NCBI GenBank assembly: GCA_946627905.1
Contig: CAMOVY010000013.1
Coordinates: 1-13,637, forward strand
Origin: an uncultured Clostridia bacterium
GTDB lineage: Bacteria > Bacillota > Clostridia > Christensenellales > Borkfalkiaceae
DNA length: 13,637 nucleotides
Reading direction: 5' to 3'
Shown here: positions 1-7,424 of the stretch, in pieces
Layout: every line of letters starts with the position of its first letter
Position numbering within the stretch: the first letter of the stretch is position 1
The notes under the pieces: model-generated
Told to the model about the DNA's origin: nothing
The model's database searches: none
Seen by the model: only the letters and a program-made list of their open reading frames with translations
Program-made: the position numbers and the translations under genes

Positions 1-371
1 TAGTTGACGGCAAGGCGCTGATAGACGGGGCGTTCTGTAATTCCGTACCCGCGGATAAAGTAAGGGAAATGGGTGCGGACTATATCGTCGGCATCGACCT
101 TTCGTCGCACGTTAAAAGCGGCGGCGGAATTTTAGGTATGATTTTTCCCGAATTCAAGGGCGGTGCGGATAAGCCGTGGGAAAAGGGATACGAAAACGCG
201 GACTTTATGTTGCATCCCGATTTGTCGGCGTATAAGCCCGTTTCTTTTTCCGCCGCTAATCAAATGTTTGAAATCGGCTACGATTGCGCACGCGAACATA
301 TAAGTGAAATAAAACGGGGCATTAACGCGGCTAAACTCAAAAAGGGAATTAAAATCAACAAAAGAAAATGA
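1..371 (+). CDS. Patatin-like phospholipase, C-terminal part (5' end outside window)
   Basis: The reading frame is open from the left edge (first full codon at 3) to the TGA at 369-371, giving about 122 residues of the C-terminal part. It shows the patatin-type Asp motif LIDGAFCNSVPADKVREMGA, with the DGA triplet encoded at 24-32, followed by a strand of the form YIVGIDLS. In patatin/RssA-family acyl hydrolases this Asp pairs with a GxSxG serine, which would lie upstream of the window and cannot be seen. Known family activity is lipid acyl hydrolysis; the substrate here is unknown. The basic tail (KLKKGIKINKRK) is the true C-terminus. The ATG at 69 is internal and not the start, because the homologous block continues upstream of it. 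The stop overlaps the next ATG by four bases (ATGA), suggesting translational coupling. Confidence 0.82.
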   Translation, partial: VDGKALIDGAFCNSVPADKVREMGADYIVGIDLSSHVKSGGGILGMIFPEFKGGADKPWEKGYENADFMLHPDLSAYKPVSFSAANQMFEIGYDCAREHISEIKRGINAAKLKKGIKINKRK

Positions 372-1372
372 AACTTTTTGCGCGGCTTAAAAGATTATTC
401 GTCATATCCGTCGCAATAATTGCGGTAAGTTGCGGTTGTTGCCTTGTATGCGCATGCGATAGCGGTAATCGCGGCGGCGAATACGCAGATACGTTTAAGC
501 GATACGACGGGTTTTCGGTAAACTATATCGACGTGGGCGAAGGGGACGCTATATTCATAAATTTTGCCGACGGCAACACTATGCTTATTGACTGCGGAAC
601 GGAGAACGACAGAAATTATAATTCTATTAAGCGTTATCTTGACGAATATACGGGCGGCACGCTTAATTATCTCGTTTTAACTCACCCCGACGCCGACCAC
701 GTGGGCAACGCGGCGAAAATAATTGAAAATTATACCGTTGAAACGGCGTTCGTGCCAGACCTTTTACAACCCGAAAATTTTAACCCGTATTATTTGGCTT
801 ACGAAATGTTGCAGGAACAAGGCGCAACGATAAAGTATTCCGTCGTGGGTAAAAACTTGAGCGAAAACGATTATTACCTTGTTATGCTTTCACCCAACGC
901 GAAAGGTACGACGGATAGCGCCTATACGGGGATAAACAGTTCGGAAGAGCCGTCTCCGCAAGCCAGCAACAACGTTTCGCCCATAATCTATCTCGAATAT
1001 AAGGGCGTAAGGTTTATTTTTACGGGCGACGCGGGCATTTCGCAGGAGAAAGTGGCGCTTAATAATCTTAAAATGGGTATGGTAAACAAAAACAAAGTAA
1101 ATCTTACCGATATAGATTTTCTTAAAGTTTCACATCACGGTTCTGATGACGCTAGCGGCGACGAGTTTTTACAGGCGTTAACGCCGAAAAACGCGGTTAT
1201 CTCCGTCGGCGGGGATAATAATTATTCGCACCCTGCGGATGCAACGTTTGCGCGCATACGCGCCGCGAACGAAAACTGTAATATATACCTTACAAGCGTG
1301 TGCGGCACGGTGTCCGTATTCGTGGACGGGAGCGGGAAAGCGACGGTACATACCGCATTAGATGCGGCTTAA
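368..1372 (+). CDS. Exported metallo-beta-lactamase-fold hydrolase, ComEC C-terminal-domain-like
   Basis: 334 residues. The N-terminus has basic residues, a hydrophobic stretch (about 10-29) and a Cys-rich end, SCGCCLVCAC (21-30). Either AVSC or VCAC could serve as a lipobox, so a lipoprotein or secreted protein is likely. The mature part starts like the ComEC/Rec2 hydrolase domain (VNYIDVGEGDAIFI, 51-64), then has the metal-binding motif THPDADH (105-111; H106, D108, H111), the NNVSPIIYLEYKGVRFIFTGD block (201-221) and VSHHGSDD (254-261), ending with a SHPAD motif near 287-291. This order matches stand-alone ComEC-like MBL proteins. In ComEC the domain is thought to be a nuclease that degrades one DNA strand during uptake; here there is no competence-type membrane domain, so a nuclease or phosphodiesterase role is only inferred. 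It overlaps the patatin gene by 4 nt and lies 14 nt before uvrB. Confidence 0.85.
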   Translation: MKLFARLKRLFVISVAIIAVSCGCCLVCACDSGNRGGEYADTFKRYDGFSVNYIDVGEGDAIFINFADGNTMLIDCGTENDRNYNSIKRYLDEYTGGTLNYLVLTHPDADHVGNAAKIIENYTVETAFVPDLLQPENFNPYYLAYEMLQEQGATIKYSVVGKNLSENDYYLVMLSPNAKGTTDSAYTGINSSEEPSPQASNNVSPIIYLEYKGVRFIFTGDAGISQEKVALNNLKMGMVNKNKVNLTDIDFLKVSHHGSDDASGDEFLQALTPKNAVISVGGDNNYSHPADATFARIRAANENCNIYLTSVCGTVSVFVDGSGKATVHTALDAA

Positions 1373-1386
1373 AATAAACGGATATT

Positions 1387-3348
1387 ATGGAAAAAAGAAA
1401 ATTCGAATTAAAATCGAAATTTAAGCCGACGGGCGCCCAGCCGCAAGCCATACGGCTTTTGACCGAAGGCATAAACGACGGGCTTCGCACGCAGGTGCTT
1501 TTGGGCGCGACCGGTTCGGGCAAGACGTTTACTATGGCGAACGTTATAGCAAGCGTTAACCGCCCCGCGCTGGTTATTGCGCATAACAAAACGCTTGCGG
1601 CGCAACTTTGCAACGAATTCCGCGCTTTTTTCCCGAATAACCGCGTGGAATTTTTCGTGTCCTATTACGACTACTATCAGCCCGAAGCGTATATTCCGAG
1701 CACCGACACCTATATAGAAAAAGACCTTGCTATAAACGACGAAATAGATAAATTGCGGCATTCTGCGACCTGTTCGCTTGCAGAACGTTCGGATACCATA
1801 GTCGTTGCTTCCGTATCCTGTATTTACGGTCTCGGTGCGCCCGAAGAGTATTACCGTTTGGCGGTATCTATCCGCCCCGACGATAATTTAGGCCGCGACG
1901 AACTTATGCGTAAACTCGTGGGTATTCAGTATACGAGAAACGACGTGGACTTTTCCCGTTCTACTTTCCGCGCCCGCGGCGATATAGTAGATATATTTCC
2001 TTCCGCAAATACCGAAATATTTATACGCGTGGAATTTTTCGGCGATACGGTGGAAAAAATCTCCGAAGTGGAGTACGTGTCGGGAAGGGCGGTTTCGGAA
2101 CTGAAACACGCGGTTATTTTTCCCGCAAGCCACTACGCGGTAGGTACGGATAAACTTGCAGGCGCGCTGTTTGCGATAGAGCGCGACAAAGAAGACGAAG
2201 TCCGTTTTTTCAAAGAGAGCGGTAAACTTATAGAAGCGCAGAGATTAGAGCAGCGCACGAATTACGATATCGAAATGATAAAGGAAATCGGCTTTTGCAA
2301 GGGCATAGAAAATTACAGCCGATATTTCGACGGAAGAAGCGTGGGCGAGCCGCCCTTTACTCTTCTCGATTATTTTCCCAAAGACTTTATAGTGTTTATC
2401 GACGAATCGCATATGACTATTCCGCAGATAGGGGCTATGTATAACGGCGACAAATCGAGAAAGACAAGTCTTGTGGAATACGGTTTCCGCCTGAAATCGG
2501 CGTTCGATAACCGCCCCTTAACCTTTAACGAATTTGACGAACGCGTGGGGCAGATGATATGCGTTTCCGCTACCCCCGCGGAGTATGAAAAGGGGCAGGC
2601 GGGGCAAATAGTAGAGCAACTTATCCGCCCGACGGGGCTAATAGACCCCGAAATTTCCGTTCGCCCTACTAAAAACCAGATAGACGACTTACTTACCGAA
2701 ATTCATAAGACCGTTGAAAGCGGCGGCAGGGTGCTTATAACCGCTTTAACCAAAAAGATGGCGGAAAGTCTATCGGAATACCTTAATGAGCACGGTGTAA
2801 AAGTGCGCTATATGCACAGCGATATAGACACTATGGAGCGTATAGAGATAGTGGACGGTTTGCGTGCGGGCGAGTTTGACGTTTTATGCGGCATAAACCT
2901 GTTGCGCGAGGGGCTGGACCTTCCCGAAGTGAAACTCGTCGCCATTTTAGACGCCGATAAAGAAGGGTTTTTACGCAGCGACACGGCGCTTATTCAGACG
3001 ATAGGAAGGGCGGCGAGAAACGCGGAAGGCAGGGTTATTATGTATGCGGACGTAATAACGGGCAGTATGCGCCGCGCAATCGACGAAACAGAGCGCCGCC
3101 GCAAAATTCAGGACGATTACAATAAGGCGCACGGGATTATCCCCAAGACCATAATAAAAGACGTTGTCAACACGCTTGAAATAACCAAGAAAGCGGACAG
3201 AACCAAAGAAATCAAAAAAGGCGATATTCCCGCCGAGATAGAAAAACTAAAGGCGCTTATGAAAATCGCGGCAAGCAACTTGGACTTTGAAAAGTGCATA
3301 GAAATACGCGACACAATCGCCAAACTTAAACTTAAAATGAGAAAATAG
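1387..3348 (+). CDS. uvrB: UvrABC excinuclease subunit B
   Basis: 653 residues, close to the usual 650-670. UvrB receives damaged DNA from UvrA, verifies the lesion with its helicase fold and recruits UvrC for incision. Visible motifs: Walker A GATGSGKT (40-47); the beta-hairpin tyrosine block SYYDYYQPEAYIPSTDTY starting at 92 (Y93, Y94, Y96, Y97), which inserts between strands next to the lesion; helicase motif II DESH (339-342); motif V/VI region with LLREGLDLPEV and QTIGRAARN; and a C-terminal UVR domain (about 617-651, NLDFEKCIEIRDTIAKL) that contacts UvrC. All catalytic motifs look intact. The ATG at 1387 is preceded by only a weak ribosome site (cgga). It is followed 9 nt later by uvrA. 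No LexA/DinR-like operator is visible just upstream; regulation would act at a promoter outside the window. Confidence 0.98.
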   Translation: MEKRKFELKSKFKPTGAQPQAIRLLTEGINDGLRTQVLLGATGSGKTFTMANVIASVNRPALVIAHNKTLAAQLCNEFRAFFPNNRVEFFVSYYDYYQPEAYIPSTDTYIEKDLAINDEIDKLRHSATCSLAERSDTIVVASVSCIYGLGAPEEYYRLAVSIRPDDNLGRDELMRKLVGIQYTRNDVDFSRSTFRARGDIVDIFPSANTEIFIRVEFFGDTVEKISEVEYVSGRAVSELKHAVIFPASHYAVGTDKLAGALFAIERDKEDEVRFFKESGKLIEAQRLEQRTNYDIEMIKEIGFCKGIENYSRYFDGRSVGEPPFTLLDYFPKDFIVFIDESHMTIPQIGAMYNGDKSRKTSLVEYGFRLKSAFDNRPLTFNEFDERVGQMICVSATPAEYEKGQAGQIVEQLIRPTGLIDPEISVRPTKNQIDDLLTEIHKTVESGGRVLITALTKKMAESLSEYLNEHGVKVRYMHSDIDTMERIEIVDGLRAGEFDVLCGINLLREGLDLPEVKLVAILDADKEGFLRSDTALIQTIGRAARNAEGRVIMYADVITGSMRRAIDETERRRKIQDDYNKAHGIIPKTIIKDVVNTLEITKKADRTKEIKKGDIPAEIEKLKALMKIAASNLDFEKCIEIRDTIAKLKLKMRK

Positions 3349-3357
3349 CAGAACGAT

Positions 3358-6180
3358 ATGAAAGAATTTTTGACAATAAAAGGGGCGAGAGAGAACAACC
3401 TTAAAAATATATCCGTTCAAATCCCGCGCGACAAACTCGTCGTGTTTACGGGGCTTTCGGGCAGCGGCAAATCGACGCTTGCCTTTGAGACCATTTACGC
3501 CGAAGGGCAACGCCGCTACGTGGAAAGTTTATCGAGTTATGCGCGTATGTTTTTGGGGCAGATGGAAAAGCCGGACGTGGATATGATAGACGGCTTGTCG
3601 CCCGCAATATCCATAGACCAAAAGACCACTTCGCACAACCCGCGTTCGACGGTGGGAACGGTTACCGAGATTTACGATTATTTCCGCTTGCTGTTCGCGC
3701 GCGTCGGCACTCCGCATTGTCCTAACTGCGGAGTAAAGATAGAAAAACAGACGGTAGACGATATAGTCGATAAAGTGGTAAAATACCCTGCGGGCACTAA
3801 AATTTTGGTAAACGCGCCCGTCGTACGCGGCAAAAAAGGCGAATACAGAAAAGAACTCGAAGGCTTTAAAAAAAGCGGCTATGCGCGCGTAGAGATAGAC
3901 GGCACGGTGTATTCACTTGACGAAGAAATTACCCTTGAAAAGAATATAAAGCACAATATTTCCGTAGTTATCGACAGACTTGTAGTTAAAGATGGTATGG
4001 AAAAGCGCCTTGCCGACAGTATCGAAACGGCGGTGAAACTTACGGGCGGCACGGTCAGTATAGAGACAGCAAGCGGCGAAAGCAAACTGTATTCCACCAA
4101 GTACGCCTGCCCCGATTGCGGCACGAATATTGAAGAAATCGAGCCGCGGCTTTTTTCCTTTAATAACCCGTTCGGTGCGTGCCCCGAGTGCCACGGTTTA
4201 GGCTTTCGCCAAGCGGTGGACGAAAATCTTATAGTAAAAGACCCGAATTTGACTTTGCGGCAGGGCGCTATGACGGTTAGCGGTTGGAATATAGGCGAAG
4301 GGAAGATGGCGGAAATGAGTTTTTCTTCGCTTGCGCGCCATTACGGGTTCAGTCTGGACGTGCCCGTAAAAGATTTGCCGAAAGACGTGTATAACGTTCT
4401 TTTATACGGCAGCGGCGACGAAAAAATCCGTATGGATTATAAGACAAAGACCTTTACGACGAGTTATGATTCCCGTTGGGAAGGTATAATCCCGAATTTG
4501 GAACGCAGATACCGCGAAACGACTTCCGATTATACCAAGGCGGAAATAGAAAAGTATATGTCGGTGTCGGAGTGCGCTACCTGCCACGGCAAAAGGCTTA
4601 AAAAAGAAGCGCTGGCGGTACTTATCGGCGGCAAAAACATTTCCGAGCTTACCGATATGTCGGTATCCGATTTACTCGAATTTATAAACGGCATAACTTT
4701 CGGCACGACCGAAAGCCTTATCGCCGCACCTATCTTAAAAGAAATAAAAGCGCGGCTTACCTTTCTTAAAGACGTAGGGCTTTCCTATCTTACCCTTTCG
4801 CGCAGCGCGGTAAGTTTATCGGGCGGCGAGGCGCAGAGAATAAGACTTGCAACCCAGATAGGCAGCGGGCTTACTGGCGTTTTATATATACTCGACGAGC
4901 CGAGCATAGGGCTTCACCAAAGGGATAACGAAAAACTTATCGGCACGCTTAAAAAACTGCGCGATTTGGGCAACACGCTTATAGTTGTCGAACACGACGA
5001 AGACACTATGCGCGCCGCGGACTTTATAGTGGATATAGGTCCTAAAGCGGGCGTTCACGGCGGGGAAGTAGTTGCCGCGGGCAGCATAGAAGATATTATG
5101 AGAGAGCCGCGTTCCATTACGGGCGATTATCTCGCGGGCAGACGTAAAATAGAAGTGCCCGAAGTGAGAAATGTACCCGACGGCAGATGGCTTACGGTAG
5201 TGGGCGCTAAACAGAATAACCTTAAAGATATAACGGTAAAATTCCCCGTGGGGCTTTTGACCGCGATAACGGGCGTTTCGGGTTCGGGCAAAAGTTCTTT
5301 AATCAACGAAATATTGTATCCCGCGCTTGCAACGAAGTTAAACGGCGCAAAAATGCGGCTTGGCAAAGCGGACGAAATTTTAGGCGCGGAATATTTCGAT
5401 AAGGTTATCGCTATCGACCAGTCGCCCATAGGCAAAACGCCGCGGAGTAATCCCGCAACCTATACGGGCGTGTTTTCGGCAATCCGCGATTTGTTTGCCG
5501 CAACGCCCGACGCAAAAGAGCGCGGGTATAAGTCGGGCAGGTTTTCTTTCAACGTGTCGGGCGGCAGGTGCGAACATTGTGAAGGCGACGGCATTATAAA
5601 AATAGAAATGCAGTTTTTGCCCGATATGTTTGTTCCGTGCGAAGTGTGCGGCGGCAAGCGTTATAACAGAGAAACGTTGCAGGTAAAATACAAGGGTAAA
5701 AACATAAGCGACGTTTTAGAGATGACGGTAGACGAAGCGTGCGATTTTTTCCAAAATCTCGGCGGGATATATAATAAGATAAAGACCTTGCAGGAAGTGG
5801 GGCTTGGATATATAAAACTCGGTCAGGCGTCTACAACCCTTTCCGGCGGGGAAGCGCAGCGCGTTAAACTTGCCACCGAACTGTCAAAGCGCAGCACGGG
5901 CAAAACGCTGTATATTTTAGACGAGCCGACGACGGGCTTACACTCTTACGACGTAGATAAACTGTGTAGAATTTTAAAAAGATTACAGTCTGCGGGAAAT
6001 ACCGTTCTCGTTATAGAACACAATCTCGACGTAATAAAACTTGCGGACTATATCGTAGATTTAGGACCTGAAGGGGGCAGCGGCGGCGGCACGGTTATTG
6101 CCACCGGCACGCCGGAAGAGGTAGCGAACGCACAGATAAGTTATACGGGGCAATTCTTAAAAAGAATATTGAAAAAATAA
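3358..6180 (+). CDS. uvrA: UvrABC excinuclease subunit A
   Basis: 940 residues, the normal UvrA length. It is the ABC-type ATPase dimer that scans DNA for distortions and loads UvrB. Two ATPase modules are seen: Walker A1 GLSGSGKST (32-40) with signature SLSGGEAQRIRLA (from 486), and Walker A2 GVSGSGKSS (639-647) with signature LSGGEAQRVKLA (828-839), each followed by a Walker B of the form ILDEP. Two zinc modules are complete: C251/C254/C275/C278 and C738/C741/C761/C764 (C-X2-C-X19-20-C-X2-C). The UvrB-binding and insertion regions lie between the first Walker A and its signature, as is usual. An extra CPNC pair near 120 is common in the family. Co-transcription with uvrB is likely (9-nt gap). 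uvrC is absent from the window. Confidence 0.98.
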   Translation: MKEFLTIKGARENNLKNISVQIPRDKLVVFTGLSGSGKSTLAFETIYAEGQRRYVESLSSYARMFLGQMEKPDVDMIDGLSPAISIDQKTTSHNPRSTVGTVTEIYDYFRLLFARVGTPHCPNCGVKIEKQTVDDIVDKVVKYPAGTKILVNAPVVRGKKGEYRKELEGFKKSGYARVEIDGTVYSLDEEITLEKNIKHNISVVIDRLVVKDGMEKRLADSIETAVKLTGGTVSIETASGESKLYSTKYACPDCGTNIEEIEPRLFSFNNPFGACPECHGLGFRQAVDENLIVKDPNLTLRQGAMTVSGWNIGEGKMAEMSFSSLARHYGFSLDVPVKDLPKDVYNVLLYGSGDEKIRMDYKTKTFTTSYDSRWEGIIPNLERRYRETTSDYTKAEIEKYMSVSECATCHGKRLKKEALAVLIGGKNISELTDMSVSDLLEFINGITFGTTESLIAAPILKEIKARLTFLKDVGLSYLTLSRSAVSLSGGEAQRIRLATQIGSGLTGVLYILDEPSIGLHQRDNEKLIGTLKKLRDLGNTLIVVEHDEDTMRAADFIVDIGPKAGVHGGEVVAAGSIEDIMREPRSITGDYLAGRRKIEVPEVRNVPDGRWLTVVGAKQNNLKDITVKFPVGLLTAITGVSGSGKSSLINEILYPALATKLNGAKMRLGKADEILGAEYFDKVIAIDQSPIGKTPRSNPATYTGVFSAIRDLFAATPDAKERGYKSGRFSFNVSGGRCEHCEGDGIIKIEMQFLPDMFVPCEVCGGKRYNRETLQVKYKGKNISDVLEMTVDEACDFFQNLGGIYNKIKTLQEVGLGYIKLGQASTTLSGGEAQRVKLATELSKRSTGKTLYILDEPTTGLHSYDVDKLCRILKRLQSAGNTVLVIEHNLDVIKLADYIVDLGPEGGSGGGTVIATGTPEEVANAQISYTGQFLKRILKK

Positions 6181-6212
6181 GTCAAAACCATCGGTTTACC
6201 GATGGTTTTGAC
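6181..6212. terminator. Perfect 14-bp hairpin after uvrA, possible terminator
   Basis: An exact inverted repeat (6181-6194 pairs with 6199-6212) with a TTTA loop begins directly after the uvrA stop codon. On the + strand it is not followed by a T-run (tgtataggg follows), so it is not a textbook intrinsic terminator in the uvrA direction, although the 3' arm itself holds TTTT. On the - strand the stem is followed by TTATTTTTTC, which is a better tail. It probably ends or stabilises the uvrBA transcript, or works in both directions. Confidence 0.6.
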
Positions 6213-6312
6213 TGTATAGGGCAAAAATTATAGAAAAATTAAAAAAATTTTAAAAATAAAAAAGGGTTTCGGAATTTTTTTTCGTATTATTATATGAATA
6301 GCAGTTATTACG

Positions 6313-6395
6313 TGTCATTGCGAACCGACAATCCTGACAGGCATGTGAAGCAATCTCAGGGATTGCCACGATTACAAGGCAATCTCGCAATGACA
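6313..6395. repeat. 83-bp palindromic intergenic repeat element
   Basis: The ends are exact inverted repeats: TGTCATTGCGA at 6313-6323 and TCGCAATGACA at 6385-6395. Inside is a second small palindrome, GCAATC-tcagg-GATTGC (6350-6366), and further GGCAATC/GATTGCC pieces. From general knowledge, intergenic elements built on TCATTGCGA...GGCAATC...TCGCAATGA are dispersed in multiple copies in many unrelated bacterial genomes; this copy fits that type. It carries no ORF, and transcribed in either direction it would fold into a long stem. Whether it is multi-copy in this genome cannot be seen from one window. Confidence 0.7.
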
Positions 6396-6405
6396 AAATA
6401 AAAAT

Positions 6406-6414
6406 AAGGGGGGG
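6406..6414 (+). promoter_or_regulatory. Shine-Dalgarno site of dgt
   Basis: AAGGGGGGG lies 7 nt before the ATG at 6422 and supports that start. The run of seven G is unusual; its central part pairs with the 16S anti-SD only with G-U help. Confidence 0.7.
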
Positions 6415-6421
6415 CAGACAA

Positions 6422-7420
6422 ATGAAAGATAAAACTTTAAAAATCGAAGAAATGTTTTTATCGCCGTATGCATTAAAGTCGAAAGACACCGTCGGCAGAC
6501 TTAAAGAAGAGCCGCCTTGCCCTATGCGCACGCCTTTTCAGCGGGACAGGGATAGGATAATACACTGTAAAGCCTTCCGCCGCCTTAAAAATAAAACGCA
6601 GGTCTTTTTCTCACCCGAAGGCGACCATTACCGCACGCGGCTTACTCACACGCTTGCGGTGGTGCAGATAGCGCGTTCTATCTCCCGCGCACTTTCGTTA
6701 AACGAAGACTTAACCGAAGCGATAGCCTTGGGGCACGACTTGGGGCATACGCCGTTCGGGCACTCCGGTGAACGAATACTTAATAAACTTAATCCCAACG
6801 GGTTTTTACATAACAGGCAGTCGGTACGCGTAGTCGACTATTTGGAAGAAGACGGCAAGGGCTTAAATTTAACCCGCGAAGTGGTTGACGGGATATTAAA
6901 CCATAAAAAGGGCTGGCAGCCCAAAACGCTTGAAGGTATGGCGGTAAACTACGCCGACAGAATTGCGTACATAAATCACGATATCGACGACGCAATAAAC
7001 GGCGGGTTTATAAAGCCCGACGATTTGCCAAAGTCCGCAACCGATATTTTAGGCAAAACGTCAAGCCAGCGCATAAACTTGATGATACTTGCAATCTACC
7101 GCGAGAGCGACGGTAAAGACTTCGTTAAAATGGCGGAAGAAGAAGAGATTGCTACCGACGAACTCAGAAATTTTCTGTTCGACAGAGTGTATAACGATAT
7201 AACTTTCAAAATGCAGGAAAGTAAAGCGGAGCGTATGCTTACGGCGATTTACAAATATTTTTACGAAAATACCGACAAACTGCCCGAGTTCTACGTTAAA
7301 GAACTTATAAACACGGATAAGGACACGGTGATTTGCGACTACCTTTCAGGTATGTCGGACGGGTACGCGGTAAAGACGTTTACCGATTTGTTTATTCCCG
7401 ATAAATGGGAAATTACTTAA
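6422..7420 (+). CDS. dgt: HD-domain deoxynucleoside triphosphate triphosphohydrolase (Dgt-like)
   Basis: 332 residues. The family removes triphosphate from dNTPs, giving deoxynucleoside and tripolyphosphate, and so affects dNTP pools. The HD metal site can be traced: H76 in the RTRLTHTLAV block, H105-D106 in IALGHDLGHTPFGH, and D179 in YADRIAYINHD; H109 and H114 of the same loop are also conserved in dNTPases. The N-terminal RDRDRIIHCKAFRRLKNKTQVF segment is typical. The length fits the shorter Firmicute type rather than E. coli Dgt (about 505), so substrate preference (dGTP or several dNTPs) is open. It stands directly before dnaG (4-nt gap), a position common in Clostridia, linking nucleotide-pool control with replication priming. 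Confidence 0.93.
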   Translation: MKDKTLKIEEMFLSPYALKSKDTVGRLKEEPPCPMRTPFQRDRDRIIHCKAFRRLKNKTQVFFSPEGDHYRTRLTHTLAVVQIARSISRALSLNEDLTEAIALGHDLGHTPFGHSGERILNKLNPNGFLHNRQSVRVVDYLEEDGKGLNLTREVVDGILNHKKGWQPKTLEGMAVNYADRIAYINHDIDDAINGGFIKPDDLPKSATDILGKTSSQRINLMILAIYRESDGKDFVKMAEEEEIATDELRNFLFDRVYNDITFKMQESKAERMLTAIYKYFYENTDKLPEFYVKELINTDKDTVICDYLSGMSDGYAVKTFTDLFIPDKWEIT

Positions 7421-7424
7421 GAAG

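Larger units (their letters stand above)
6213..6421. other. AT-rich intergenic region upstream of dgt
   Basis: This 209-bp gap separates the uvrBA run from the dgt-dnaG-rpoD operon. Its first part (6225-6300) is very A/T-rich with long A and T runs and contains overlapping -10-like TATTAT hexamers (6285-6290 and 6288-6293), but I see no good -35 at the right distance, so a dgt promoter here is only likely by position. The second part holds the palindromic repeat at 6313-6395. No coding sequence is supported on either strand. Confidence 0.5.

Noticed and set aside
1300..1387. SOS (DinR/LexA) operator before uvrB
   Set aside because: No CGAAC-N4-GTTCG-like palindrome is found; the short gap suggests the promoter is further upstream.
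6250..6531. Minus-strand ORF of 93 residues across the intergenic gap and the dgt start
   Set aside because: It runs through the palindromic repeat and the dgt N-terminus and has no recognisable domain.
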